In this document: positions 8,463-16,034 of the stretch, piece after piece
Numbering within the stretch: position 1 is the first letter of the stretch
How the letters are laid out: every line of letters starts with the position of its first letter
Assembly: GCA_902825775.1 (NCBI GenBank)
Contig: CADECF010000006.1
Span: 31,759 to 95,758, forward strand
Origin: an uncultured Lysobacteraceae bacterium
GTDB taxonomy: Bacteria; Pseudomonadota; Gammaproteobacteria; Xanthomonadales; Xanthomonadaceae
DNA: 64,000 nucleotides
Direction of reading: 5' to 3'
The notes under the pieces: model-generated
What the model was told of the DNA's origin: nothing
Databases searched by the model: none
Seen by the model: only the letters and a program-made list of their open reading frames with translations
Translations under genes and position numbers: made by a program

Positions 8463-9530
8463 CTAGTTCTCGTCCGCTTTCGCGGTTTCCGGCTGCGCAG
8501 TCACGTCCTGGATCGCCGAACCGTCGCGCAGCTTGACCGTGCCGTCGACGACGATGCGGTCGCCGGCCTTGAGCCCGGAGACGATCTCCACTTCGCCGCG
8601 GCGGCGCGCGCCGATTTTCACCGGCACCTGCTTGACCTTGTTGCCGGCCTCGACGCGGAACACGCTGGCATTGGTACCGGATTGCTGCAGCGCCAATTCG
8701 GGGATCGCTATCGTTTCGCGCGCGGCGCGCTCGACGCCGACATCGAGCAGCATGCCCGGGCGCAGCTTGCCGTCGGAGTTCGGTATTTCGGCGCGCACCA
8801 TCACCGCGCGGGTCGCCGGATCGACGCGCGAATCGATCGTGGCGATCGTGCCTTCGAACACCGTGTCGGGCCAGGCGTCGCTGCGCGCGCTGACCCGCTG
8901 GCCGACGGCCAATTGCGACAAAGCCGATTCGGGGAAGGTGAAATCGAGCTTGATCAGCGATACGTCGTCCAAAGTCGTGATCGGCGTGCCTGGCGTCACC
9001 AGCGTGCCGTCGCTGACCAGCCGCAGACCGAGTACGCCGTCGAACGGCGCGCGGATCACGCGATCGGCGACGGTGGCGCGCTGCGCGGCGACCCGAGCGC
9101 GCGCCGCTTCCAGCGCCGTGCGCTGCGTTTCCAGTTCGGAACGCGCGATCAATTGCTGGTCGGCGAGGCGGCGGTTGCGCTCGTACAACTGCTCGGCGTC
9201 GCGCAGCGAAGCCTGCGCCTCGGCCACGCTCGCGCTCTGCTGACCCTGGGTCAGCGTGACCAGGCCCTGGCCGCGCTTGACGAACTGGCCGCTGTCGAAA
9301 TCGACGCTGGCCACGGTTTGGGTGACGCTGGCGGTGATGTCGACCGATTCGCGCGCCTTGGCCGTGCCCAGCGCGGTCAGTTCGTCGCTCCAACGCACCG
9401 GCTGCAGGCGCGCGGTGGTCACCGTTGCGGCCTGCTGTTGGCGTCCCTCGGCGCTGTCCTTGCCGCAAGCGGCCATGGCCAGGCATAGCAGCAGCGTCGA
9501 AACGGCGATGAACAGGCGGGGGGTCGGCAT
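8463..9530 (-). CDS. RND efflux periplasmic adaptor (membrane fusion protein), lipoprotein
   Basis: Protein of 355 aa that links the RND pump to an outer-membrane channel. The lipobox LAMAAC near residue 21 supports the start at 9530. The family features are the barrel-sandwich hybrid (VASVDFDSGQFVKRGQGLVTL), an alpha-helical hairpin (VAEAQASLRDAEQLYERNRR) and the second lipoyl half (RVIRAPFDGVLGLRLVSDG). The beta-barrel and membrane-proximal domains follow (EIVSGLKAGDRIVVDGT). It is the first gene of the two-gene operon. No divergent regulator is adjacent. Confidence 0.94.
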   Translation of the reverse strand: MPTPRLFIAVSTLLLCLAMAACGKDSAEGRQQQAATVTTARLQPVRWSDELTALGTAKARESVDITASVTQTVASVDFDSGQFVKRGQGLVTLTQGQQSASVAEAQASLRDAEQLYERNRRLADQQLIARSELETQRTALEAARARVAAQRATVADRVIRAPFDGVLGLRLVSDGTLVTPGTPITTLDDVSLIKLDFTFPESALSQLAVGQRVSARSDAWPDTVFEGTIATIDSRVDPATRAVMVRAEIPNSDGKLRPGMLLDVGVERAARETIAIPELALQQSGTNASVFRVEAGNKVKQVPVKIGARRRGEVEIVSGLKAGDRIVVDGTVKLRDGSAIQDVTAQPETAKADEN

Positions 9531-9757
9531 CGGTACTGGGACTCGGTCAAATCCGGTCGATTCTAGCCCTTGGCCGTGACACTCACGTATGCCATCGGCC
9601 ATGGCCCTGGAACGCGCCGTTGCGGTCAACCGCTGGCGCGTCCGTGCGTTACGCGGCAATCTGGACGCTCGATGCGCCCTTTACGCGGCCGCACGGCCGT
9701 ATCCGCAGCCGTATCGCGTTTCATGTAGTGCTCCTTTTCCCCCATTCGGAAGCAAAC

Positions 9758-10711
9758 ATGATCTACGACAGCATTCTCGACACCATCGGCCGCACGCCCG
9801 TCGTGCGCCTTCAACGCATCGCGCCCGCCAACATCGAACTCTACGCGAAGGTGGAATCGTTCAATCCCGGCGGCTCGGTCAAAGACCGCCTGGCGATCGC
9901 CATCATTCTGGACGCCGAAGCCAAGGGCCAGTTGAAACCGGGCGATACGGTGATCGAGGCCACGTCGGGCAACACCGGTGTGGCGCTGGCGATGGTGTGC
10001 GCAGCGCGCGGTTATAAATTCGTTGCGGTGATGGCCGACAGCTTTTCGATCGAACGCCGCAAACTGATGCGCGCGTACGGCGCGAAAGTGATCCTGACGC
10101 CCGCCGCCGAGCGCGGCTCAGGCATGGTGCGCAAAGCCGAAGCGCTGGCCAAGGAACGCGGCTGGTTCCTGGCCAGGCAATTCGACAATCCCGCCAACCC
10201 CGCCTATCACCGGCAAACCACCGCCGCGGAAATCCTGCGCGATTTCGCCGGCCGCCGGCTCGATCATTTCGTCACTGGCTGGGGCACCGGCGGCACGCTG
10301 ACCGGCGTCGGCGAAGTGCTCGCGGTCGCGCGACCGGAAGTGAAAGTCACTACCTGCGAACCCGCCGTCGCATCGTTGCTGCAAGGCAAGGAATGGTCGC
10401 CGCACAAGATCCAGGGCTGGACGCCCGACTTCGTGCCTTCGGTGCTGAATCGCGATGCGGCCGCGCAGGTGCTGACGGTGGAAGACGCCGTCGCGATCGC
10501 CACCTCGCGCCGGCTGGCGTCCGAAGAAGGCATCTTCGTCGGCATTTCCGCCGGCGCCACCGTCGCCGCGGCGCTGGAAGTGGCGAAGTCGGCGAAGGCC
10601 GGCGACGTGATCCTGGCGATGCTGCCCGATACCGGCGAGCGCTACTTCTCCACGCCGTTGTTCGAAGGCGTCAACGAAGGCTCCGACGACGAGTGGTTGG
10701 CATCGCTCTGA
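9758..10711 (+). CDS. cysK: Cysteine synthase (O-acetylserine sulfhydrylase)
   Basis: PLP enzyme of 317 aa that makes cysteine from O-acetylserine and sulfide. The Schiff-base lysine is K42 in NPGGSVKDRL. The substrate loop TSGNTG is at 69-74 and the phosphate cup is GWGTGGTLTG. HKIQGWTPDFVP matches the CysK-type segment more than CysM. The ATG at 9758 has GGAAG upstream; longer in-frame extensions to 9620 are unlikely. Single-gene unit followed by a family D repeat. Confidence 0.93.
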   Translation: MIYDSILDTIGRTPVVRLQRIAPANIELYAKVESFNPGGSVKDRLAIAIILDAEAKGQLKPGDTVIEATSGNTGVALAMVCAARGYKFVAVMADSFSIERRKLMRAYGAKVILTPAAERGSGMVRKAEALAKERGWFLARQFDNPANPAYHRQTTAAEILRDFAGRRLDHFVTGWGTGGTLTGVGEVLAVARPEVKVTTCEPAVASLLQGKEWSPHKIQGWTPDFVPSVLNRDAAAQVLTVEDAVAIATSRRLASEEGIFVGISAGATVAAALEVAKSAKAGDVILAMLPDTGERYFSTPLFEGVNEGSDDEWLASL

Positions 10712-10808
10712 GGCGCCCTCCTCGCTTTAAGCTATTCCTCCCACTTTGAAAAAGGGGGATCGAGGGGGATTTGCTCTTGCCTTTGTCTTTCGTAGGAGCG
10801 ACTTCTCG

Positions 10809-10895
10809 GTAGGGTGGGCCTTGGCCCACCGCCTATTCGCCGGGAATGACGCGGCTATCCGATAGCTCGCGATGGTGGGCCAAGGCCCACCCTAC
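10809..10895. repeat. Inverted repeat pair, family D
   Basis: A 22-bp sequence, GTAGGGTGGGCCTTGGCCCA plus two bases, at 10809-10830 is perfectly inverted at 10874-10895. The core GGGCCTTGGCCC is itself nearly palindromic. The right arm contains the stop codon of the serine hydrolase gene. The same pair occurs at 53644-53764 immediately after the mrcA stop codon. Confidence 0.9.
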
Positions 10896-11962
10896 GGTTT
10901 GGCGGAAAGTAAAAAGAGCGCAGCGATCTGCTGCGCTTTGCGATACGGTTCCGGATCGTCGCGATTGGTCAGCACCACCACGGTCAACCGCGCTTGCGGA
11001 TAGCGCACGATCACGTTGCGGAAGCCTATCGTCTCGCCCGAATGCCATTGGCTGGCGCCGGTGATGCGCCAGCCGTAACCGTATTCGACGGTGGGGTCGT
11101 CGGTCTTGGTCCAGGGCGTCGCGGCGAGCTTGCGCGATTCGGCGTCGAGCAAGCGGTCGTCGTACAGCGCCGCATCCCACTGGGCCAGATCGTCGATCGA
11201 CGAATAGATGCCGCCGTCGCCGAGCACTGCGCTGGTGGAGCTCTGGTCGGTGCGCCGCCAGCGGCCGTCTATCAGACTGTAGCCGTAGGCGCGGTCGGCC
11301 ACTTCCGATACGCCCTTTTCGTATGCGACGGTGTGCTTCATCCCCAATGGCACGAAAATGCGGTCGTGCAGGAAGGCCGCATAGCGCTTTCCGGAAGCCT
11401 TCTCGACGATCAGCGCCAACAGCGCGTAACCGCTGTTGCTGTAGCTATAGCCGCTGCCGGGCGCGAAATAGGTGCGGTTCTGCGTTTCCAGCAAGCGCAG
11501 CACATCGGCATCGTGCACCTGTTGGTTTTCGGTGGCGTCCTGCGGCATCGCGTCTTCGTAATCGATCAGCCCCGACGTATGGGTGAGCAGGTGCTTGAGC
11601 GTGACGGCATCGGCGCTGGCGGGCAGCGACGGCAGCCAATTGCGCACCGGGTCGTCCAAACCGAGCTTGCCGTCCTGCGCCAGCAGCAGGATGGATGCGG
11701 CGGTGAATTGCTTGCTCACCGAAGCGAGCCGGTAATTGGTATGCGGCGACGCGGCGGTGCGCTTTTCCAGATCCGCATAACCGTAGCTGCGGCTGACCAC
11801 GGATTGGCCGTTCTCGATCACCAGCACCGAAGCGCCGGGCACGTCGCCCTGATAGTCGCGCATCAGCGCGTCGACGGATTCGCCCATGTCTTTTCCTTGC
11901 CCTCCGGCGACGGTACCCGCCAGAACGGTCCCCAATACGAAGGTGTGGATGATGGTCGGCAT
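10892..11962 (-). CDS. Exported serine hydrolase, beta-lactamase/PBP4-like (class C fold)
   Basis: Protein of 356 aa with a predicted signal peptide (PTIIHTFVLGTVLAGTVAGG). The nucleophile motif S-x-x-K is SVSK at 81-84. A Y-x-N-type motif occurs as YSYSNSGY near residue 175, and HSGETIG in the C-terminal part replaces KTG. Members act as esterases, peptidases or penicillin-interactive enzymes; beta-lactam hydrolysis cannot be inferred. The start at 11962 is chosen because the upstream in-frame extension is arginine-rich and gives no signal peptide. The stop codon lies in a family D repeat arm. Confidence 0.88.
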   Translation of the reverse strand: MPTIIHTFVLGTVLAGTVAGGQGKDMGESVDALMRDYQGDVPGASVLVIENGQSVVSRSYGYADLEKRTAASPHTNYRLASVSKQFTAASILLLAQDGKLGLDDPVRNWLPSLPASADAVTLKHLLTHTSGLIDYEDAMPQDATENQQVHDADVLRLLETQNRTYFAPGSGYSYSNSGYALLALIVEKASGKRYAAFLHDRIFVPLGMKHTVAYEKGVSEVADRAYGYSLIDGRWRRTDQSSTSAVLGDGGIYSSIDDLAQWDAALYDDRLLDAESRKLAATPWTKTDDPTVEYGYGWRITGASQWHSGETIGFRNVIVRYPQARLTVVVLTNRDDPEPYRKAQQIAALFLLSAKP

Positions 11963-11994
11963 GCTCCGGATTCTACGTCGGCCCCGCGCGCGGG

Positions 11995-12477
11995 TCAGCC
12001 GCCGCTCGTCATCCACATCCAGACCGCAGCGACGAGCAGGATCGCCACTACCCAGATCCAACCGCTGCGCCCACTGTCGCCCTGCACCACGGTCGGCACG
12101 CGTCGCGCGCCATGTTGGGCCTTGCCCGCAGCGGGATGCTTACCGACGATGGCATCGACCGCATCCTTGGCTTCTTTCAAGCCCAGCTGCGGATTGGCTT
12201 CGCGCAGGCGTTTGATCGCCTCGATCAGTTCGCCTCGCACCAGCGCTTCGGATACCTGCTGCGGGAACGCGAGATTCGCCGCTGCCGCCTTTTCGCGCAA
12301 CGCGTCGACGCGGCCGGCGACGGCTCGTTGCGGATGCGCGGCATAAGCTTCGACGAGATCTTTGGCTTCCTTCAAGCCCAGACCGGTGGCTTCGCGGACG
12401 ATCTTGATCGCCTGGATCAATTCCCCGCGCGCGAGCGCAGCGGCGGCTTCGGGCGGCAGGCGGATCGCTTTGGACAT
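11995..12477 (-). CDS. Tandem ribosomal L7/L12 C-terminal-domain-like protein with a membrane anchor
   Basis: Protein of 160 aa. Two repeats, ALARGELIQAIKIVREATG...GLKEAKDLVEAY and ALVRGELIEAIKRLREANP...GLKEAKDAVDAI, each match the helix-turn of the L7/L12 C-terminal domain. A linker and one C-terminal hydrophobic helix (WIWVVAILLVAAVWMWM) follow. In ribosomes this fold recruits translation GTPases; the role of the tail-anchored form is unknown. The start MSKAIRL at 12477 is preferred over 12507. It lies 32 bp upstream of the serine hydrolase and may be co-transcribed. Confidence 0.75.
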   Translation of the reverse strand: MSKAIRLPPEAAAALARGELIQAIKIVREATGLGLKEAKDLVEAYAAHPQRAVAGRVDALREKAAAANLAFPQQVSEALVRGELIEAIKRLREANPQLGLKEAKDAVDAIVGKHPAAGKAQHGARRVPTVVQGDSGRSGWIWVVAILLVAAVWMWMTSGG

Positions 12478-12528
12478 GGCGGCGGCTCCCGGGGTTAGCC
12501 GCAGCATATCGCTTTCTGCCGATCTGCT

Positions 12529-12703
12529 TTTGTGGGAGCGGCTTCAGCCGCGAGCTCTTACTTTTGCCCGCCATTCCGATTCTTTTTGCCTGTCATCCCG
12601 AGCGTAGCGAGGGATCTGCTGTGTCGTGGAGCAGATCCCTCGCTACGCTCGGGATGACAGGCAAGAAGAACGAAGCTCGCGGCTGAAGCCGCTCCCACAA
12701 AAG
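12529..12703. repeat. Nested inverted repeats: family A outside, family C inside
   Basis: Family A arms lie at about 12529-12557 and 12672-12703. Between them is a separate perfect 33-bp inverted pair (family C) at 12588-12620 and 12630-12662, with core GTCATCCCGAGCGTAGCGAG and a 9-base loop. One repeat appears to have entered another. Together with the next element this fills the 372-bp gap between the L7/L12-like gene and the aldolase gene; no ORF of substance is seen in the gap. Confidence 0.88.
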
Positions 12704-12790
12704 CCACTCCTGCATTGAAACCGCTCCTGCAAAGAAGCCGCTCCTGCAAGCAAAGAGCAAAAGCAGCGGGGCAAGCCCCGCTCTACAAAG
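12704..12790. repeat. Degenerate family A fragments and a single family B arm
   Basis: Three short copies of a CCGCTCCTGCA motif near 12709-12755 look like decayed half-elements. A family B-like arm (AGCAGCGGGGCAAGCCCCGC) follows near 12762-12790. No partner arm is seen for this family B copy. Confidence 0.65.
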
Positions 12791-12800
12791 CCGGAAAAAG

Positions 12801-12826
12801 AAAACGCCGGCGTAGGCCGGCGTTTT
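12801..12826 (-). terminator. Rho-independent terminator of the aldolase gene
   Basis: A perfect 11-bp stem AAAACGCCGGC / GCCGGCGTTTT with a 4-base loop lies 24 bp beyond the aldolase stop. The stem-end T run on the minus strand and the A-rich far side make it usable from either strand. Confidence 0.85.
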
Positions 12827-12849
12827 CGCTAGAACTTTTGAACCGCGAA

Positions 12850-13860
12850 TCAGGCCGCCTTGCTCCACTTGCCCAACGCAGCCAGCCCATTGTCGCGGGC
12901 GCGGGCGAACACGGTTTCCTGCGCCTTGCCGACGTTGTTGGCCAGATCCTGCGACCACAGCTTGAGCGCTGCGGACTGCATGGCGCGGCCGTACGAGAAC
13001 GATAGCGGCCACGGGTTCGGGCCCATGCGGTTCATCGCATCCAGGTGCGCGGTGGCTTCCTCGTCGCTCTGGCCGCCGGACAGGAATACGATGCCCGGCA
13101 GGATCGCTGGCACAGTGGATTTCAGGCACATCAGGGTGGATTCGGCGACTTCCTCGACCGAGGCCTTCTCGCCGCTGTCCTTGCCCGGAATCACCATCGA
13201 CGCCTTCAGGATGGTGCCTTCCAGCATCACGCTCTGCTGGTACAGCGCATCGAACAGCGAACGCAGCACCACTTCGGTGACTTCGTAGCAGGTTTCGATG
13301 TCGTGCGAGCCGTCCATGATCACTTCCGGCTCGACCATCGGCACCAGGCCGCATTCCTGGCACAGCGCGGCGTAGCGCGCCAATGCGTGCGAGTTCGCTT
13401 CGATGCAGGTGCCGGACGGGATGTCGTCGCCGATGTTGATCACCGCGCGCCACTTGGCGAAACGCGCGCCGAGCTTGTAGTACTCCTGAAGGCGCTCGCG
13501 CAGGCCGTCCAGGCCTTCGGTGACCACTTCGCCCGGGAAGCCGGCCAGCGGCTGCGGGCCCTTGTCGACCTTGATGCCCGGGATGATGCCGTTATCCATC
13601 ATCACCTTGGTGAAGGGCACGCCGGCCTTGGTCGATTGGCGGATCGTTTCGTCGTACAGGATCGCGCCGCTGATGTAGTCGCCCAGCTTGGGCGTGGTCA
13701 GCAGCAGCTCGCGATAAGCGCGGCGATTCTCTTCGCTGTTCTCGATGCCCACGCCGGCGAAGCGCTTGGCGATGGTGTTGTTGGACTCATCGATGGCGAT
13801 GATGCCCTTGCCCGCGGCGACCATGGCCTGGGCGGTTTCGGCAAGCTGTTCGATGCTCAT
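12850..13860 (-). CDS. Class I fructose-bisphosphate aldolase
   Basis: Glycolytic/gluconeogenic enzyme of 336 aa that splits fructose 1,6-bisphosphate. GKGIIAIDESNNTIAKRF (18-35) and the Schiff-base lysine K219 in LEGTILKASMVIPG identify the eukaryote-like metal-independent class, together with FLSGGQSDEEATAHL. Start MSIEQLAE at 13860 follows family convention. Several xanthomonads use this class as their main aldolase. Here it heads the downstream end of a dispersed same-strand set with pyk, pgk, gap and tkt. Confidence 0.95.
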   Translation of the reverse strand: MSIEQLAETAQAMVAAGKGIIAIDESNNTIAKRFAGVGIENSEENRRAYRELLLTTPKLGDYISGAILYDETIRQSTKAGVPFTKVMMDNGIIPGIKVDKGPQPLAGFPGEVVTEGLDGLRERLQEYYKLGARFAKWRAVINIGDDIPSGTCIEANSHALARYAALCQECGLVPMVEPEVIMDGSHDIETCYEVTEVVLRSLFDALYQQSVMLEGTILKASMVIPGKDSGEKASVEEVAESTLMCLKSTVPAILPGIVFLSGGQSDEEATAHLDAMNRMGPNPWPLSFSYGRAMQSAALKLWSQDLANNVGKAQETVFARARDNGLAALGKWSKAA

Positions 13861-13971
13861 TTTCGGGCCCGATTGATTCGACTGGAAACGCCCATTATAG
13901 CCGCCCTGCCCACCCGGCCGCGGCACAGAAGCCCGGCAACGATGCGAAACGCCGCCCAAGGCGGCGCCCGT

Positions 13972-14589
13972 TCATCTGGAATCGTTTTCGAAGATCGCCC
14001 GGGCCCTGGCGGCCACGCGCGCCATGTGGAGTTCTTCTTCGCGACGGCGGGCCCTGTCCAGATCGTACTTGGACAAGCTGTCCATGAACCGGTCGGATTT
14101 CTGCTGCTGCACGAAAGCGGCCAAGTCATCGATCGCGCATCGGCTGCGCAAGCCCGCGACGTCGCCGCCCTGCTTGCCCATGAAGTGCATCGTGGCGACG
14201 GTGTAGGTGGCCTCGGGCGCCCGCACTTCCGGCCGCGGCTGGAATCTCCATTGCGACAGGGCCTGGGCTCCGGCCTGTGCGAACGCGTCCCAGAAGCCGG
14301 GAACCGGCTCTCGATCCTGCGCCGAACCGTTCCAGATCTTCAGCAGGGTGAAGTCCGATGTGGTGCCATCGGGCCGAATGGTGTAACCCATCGCCATGCA
14401 GACGTCGTCGCCGCGCTCAGCGAAGGCCGCCGGATACCCGGGAGCGGCCAACGCCGCGCCGCCGGCCAATTGCCAGCGATCGCGGATATCGCCCTCGTTG
14501 GCCACCCTGATCGCCTTGTCCGATGCCCAGGCGGCATGCGTCTGCGACAACGCCGCCAATATCAGCAGCCACATCGTGTTCCGTTTCAT
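13972..14589 (-). CDS. Exported TonB C-terminal-like protein, paralogue 3 of 3
   Basis: Protein of 205 aa with a signal peptide (MKRNTMWLLILAALSQTHAAWA). The middle part, CMAMGYTIRPDGTTSDFTLL then WDAFAQAGAQALSQWRFQPRPE, follows the TonB C-terminal domain pattern (dG x5 v.vl ... al..W.f.P). There is no N-terminal TM anchor, so it is probably periplasmic. A charged helical tail (DLDRARRREEELHMARVAAR) is absent from its paralogues. AGGAGA precedes the ATG. It shares about half its residues by eye with the next two genes. Function unknown. Confidence 0.8.
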   Translation of the reverse strand: MKRNTMWLLILAALSQTHAAWASDKAIRVANEGDIRDRWQLAGGAALAAPGYPAAFAERGDDVCMAMGYTIRPDGTTSDFTLLKIWNGSAQDREPVPGFWDAFAQAGAQALSQWRFQPRPEVRAPEATYTVATMHFMGKQGGDVAGLRSRCAIDDLAAFVQQQKSDRFMDSLSKYDLDRARRREEELHMARVAARARAIFENDSR

Positions 14590-14660
14590 AGCGTCTCCTG
14601 CCGAACGGCGCCGGATCCGACGCCATTCGTTCCGCCGCGTCCGGATGACGATCCTACGCG

Positions 14661-15257
14661 CTATCTCCGTCCTTCGTAACTCGCCGCGTTCTGGCTCTGC
14701 TGCCAACGCTGCAGGCGCTCCATCTCTTTTCTCTCCGGAGTGCCGCGCTGGTAGGCGTCCCATTTGTTCTTCTGCACGTAGGACGCCAGATCGGAAATCG
14801 CGCAATGGCTCCTCAGGCCGGCAGCGTCGGTCGCTTCCTTGCCGATGAAGTGAAACGTCGCCACGGTGAAGGTCGGCTGCGGCTCGCCGATCTCGGGCCT
14901 GGGCTTGAACTTCCATTGCGATAAGGCACCGGCGCTGGCTTGCGAGAAACCTTCCCAGAAGCCTTCGACAGGCTCCTTATCCTCGGTGGAACTGGCCCAG
15001 GCCTTCAACAGGACGAAATCGGCCGTGCTGCCGTCGGGCTTGATCGCATAACCCATCGCCACGCAGACGTTGTCGCCGCGTTCGGCGAACGTCGCCGGAT
15101 AGCCCGGCGCGGCGAGTTTCACGCCGTCGGCCAGCGTCCACTGGTCGCGGATGCCGCCTTCATTGACCATCCGCACGCGCTCGGCGGCGGCACCGATGCC
15201 GGCGTACAGGCCCAGGCAGACAGCGACCCCCGCGATCCGCTTCGACACAGTGTTCAT
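14661..15257 (-). CDS. Exported TonB C-terminal-like protein, paralogue 2 of 3
   Basis: Protein of 198 aa with a signal peptide (KRIAGVAVCLGLYAGIGAAA). It shares with its neighbours the opening VNEGGIRDQWTLADGVKLA, the motif CVAMGYAIKPDGSTADFVLL, and the segment ALSQWKFKPRPE. A Cys in SHCAISDLASYVQ may pair with the Cys before VAMGY. It lies in tandem with, and between, the other two copies. No catalytic residues are recognised. Confidence 0.8.
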   Translation of the reverse strand: MNTVSKRIAGVAVCLGLYAGIGAAAERVRMVNEGGIRDQWTLADGVKLAAPGYPATFAERGDNVCVAMGYAIKPDGSTADFVLLKAWASSTEDKEPVEGFWEGFSQASAGALSQWKFKPRPEIGEPQPTFTVATFHFIGKEATDAAGLRSHCAISDLASYVQKNKWDAYQRGTPERKEMERLQRWQQSQNAASYEGRR

Positions 15258-15415
15258 GTAATCCCCCCACAGAAAGTAGTCCTTTAAACTCCTCCTACCT
15301 GAGCCCTGTCAAGGGCCATCCGCACGGAATCGCACCAGCCTCGTCCGCTGAATGCACAGCAGCGATGACCCTCGAGTGATTGCCCGCGCAGCGCGACCGA
15401 CGCCTGACGACGTAT

Positions 15416-15976
15416 CTACTCGAAGTCGTCCCGGTTCAGTTGCATGCGATCGAACAGATGGACGTCGATCTGCCTCCGTTTGCCGGGGTCGGCGCGGATG
15501 GCGGCCAAGTGCTCGGGCAGGTTGGCGATCTTGCAGCGCTGGCGCAGCTCGGGCGACACCGTTGCGCCTGCCTTGCCGAACAACAACGTCGCTACGGTAT
15601 AGACCGGCGTCGGACGCGCGATTTCAGGCCGCGCCTGGAAACGCCACTGCTGCAGCGCAGCACCGGACGCCTGCGCGAATGCCGCCCAGAAACCCGCCTC
15701 GGGTTCGCGCGTGCCGGTTTCGCTGTTCCAGCCGTCCAACAGCGCGAAATCCGAGGTGCTGCCGTCGGCATTGATCAGGTAGCCGATGCTGACGCAGACG
15801 TCCAACCCTCGCGTTGCGAACTGCGGCGGATACGCCGGAGCGGCCAGTTTCGCGCCTGGCGCGAGCATCCATGCGTTCTTGATGCCGCCTTCGTTGGCGA
15901 CACGGATGGGGTCGAGCCCCCAGGCCGCGCCGGCGGCCAGTAGGAGCATGCACACGGACAGCCGACGCAGATGCAT
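15416..15976 (-). CDS. Exported TonB C-terminal-like protein, paralogue 1 of 3
   Basis: Protein of 186 aa if started at MHLRRLSVCMLLLAAGAAWG, which gives a clean signal peptide; an in-frame ATG at 15997 adds seven residues. Conserved family segments are VANEGGIKNAWMLAPGAKLA, CVSIGYLINADGSTSDFALL and ALQQWRFQARPE. The tail (RQIDVHLFDRMQLNRDDFE) differs from the other copies. First gene of the tandem array on the minus strand. Confidence 0.78.
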   Translation of the reverse strand: MHLRRLSVCMLLLAAGAAWGLDPIRVANEGGIKNAWMLAPGAKLAAPAYPPQFATRGLDVCVSIGYLINADGSTSDFALLDGWNSETGTREPEAGFWAAFAQASGAALQQWRFQARPEIARPTPVYTVATLLFGKAGATVSPELRQRCKIANLPEHLAAIRADPGKRRQIDVHLFDRMQLNRDDFE

Positions 15977-16034
15977 CTTCGTGCCCCCGCAACCCACACG
16001 TGAAGTGGCGGAATAGCACCGCCGGCAGGCGCCG

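Noticed and set aside
5814-9488. A 1224-codon open frame on the plus strand opposite the RND pump genes
   Set aside because: It is antisense to two well-supported genes, rich in His/Arg/Gln, has no domain, and is explained by the codon bias of GC-rich DNA.
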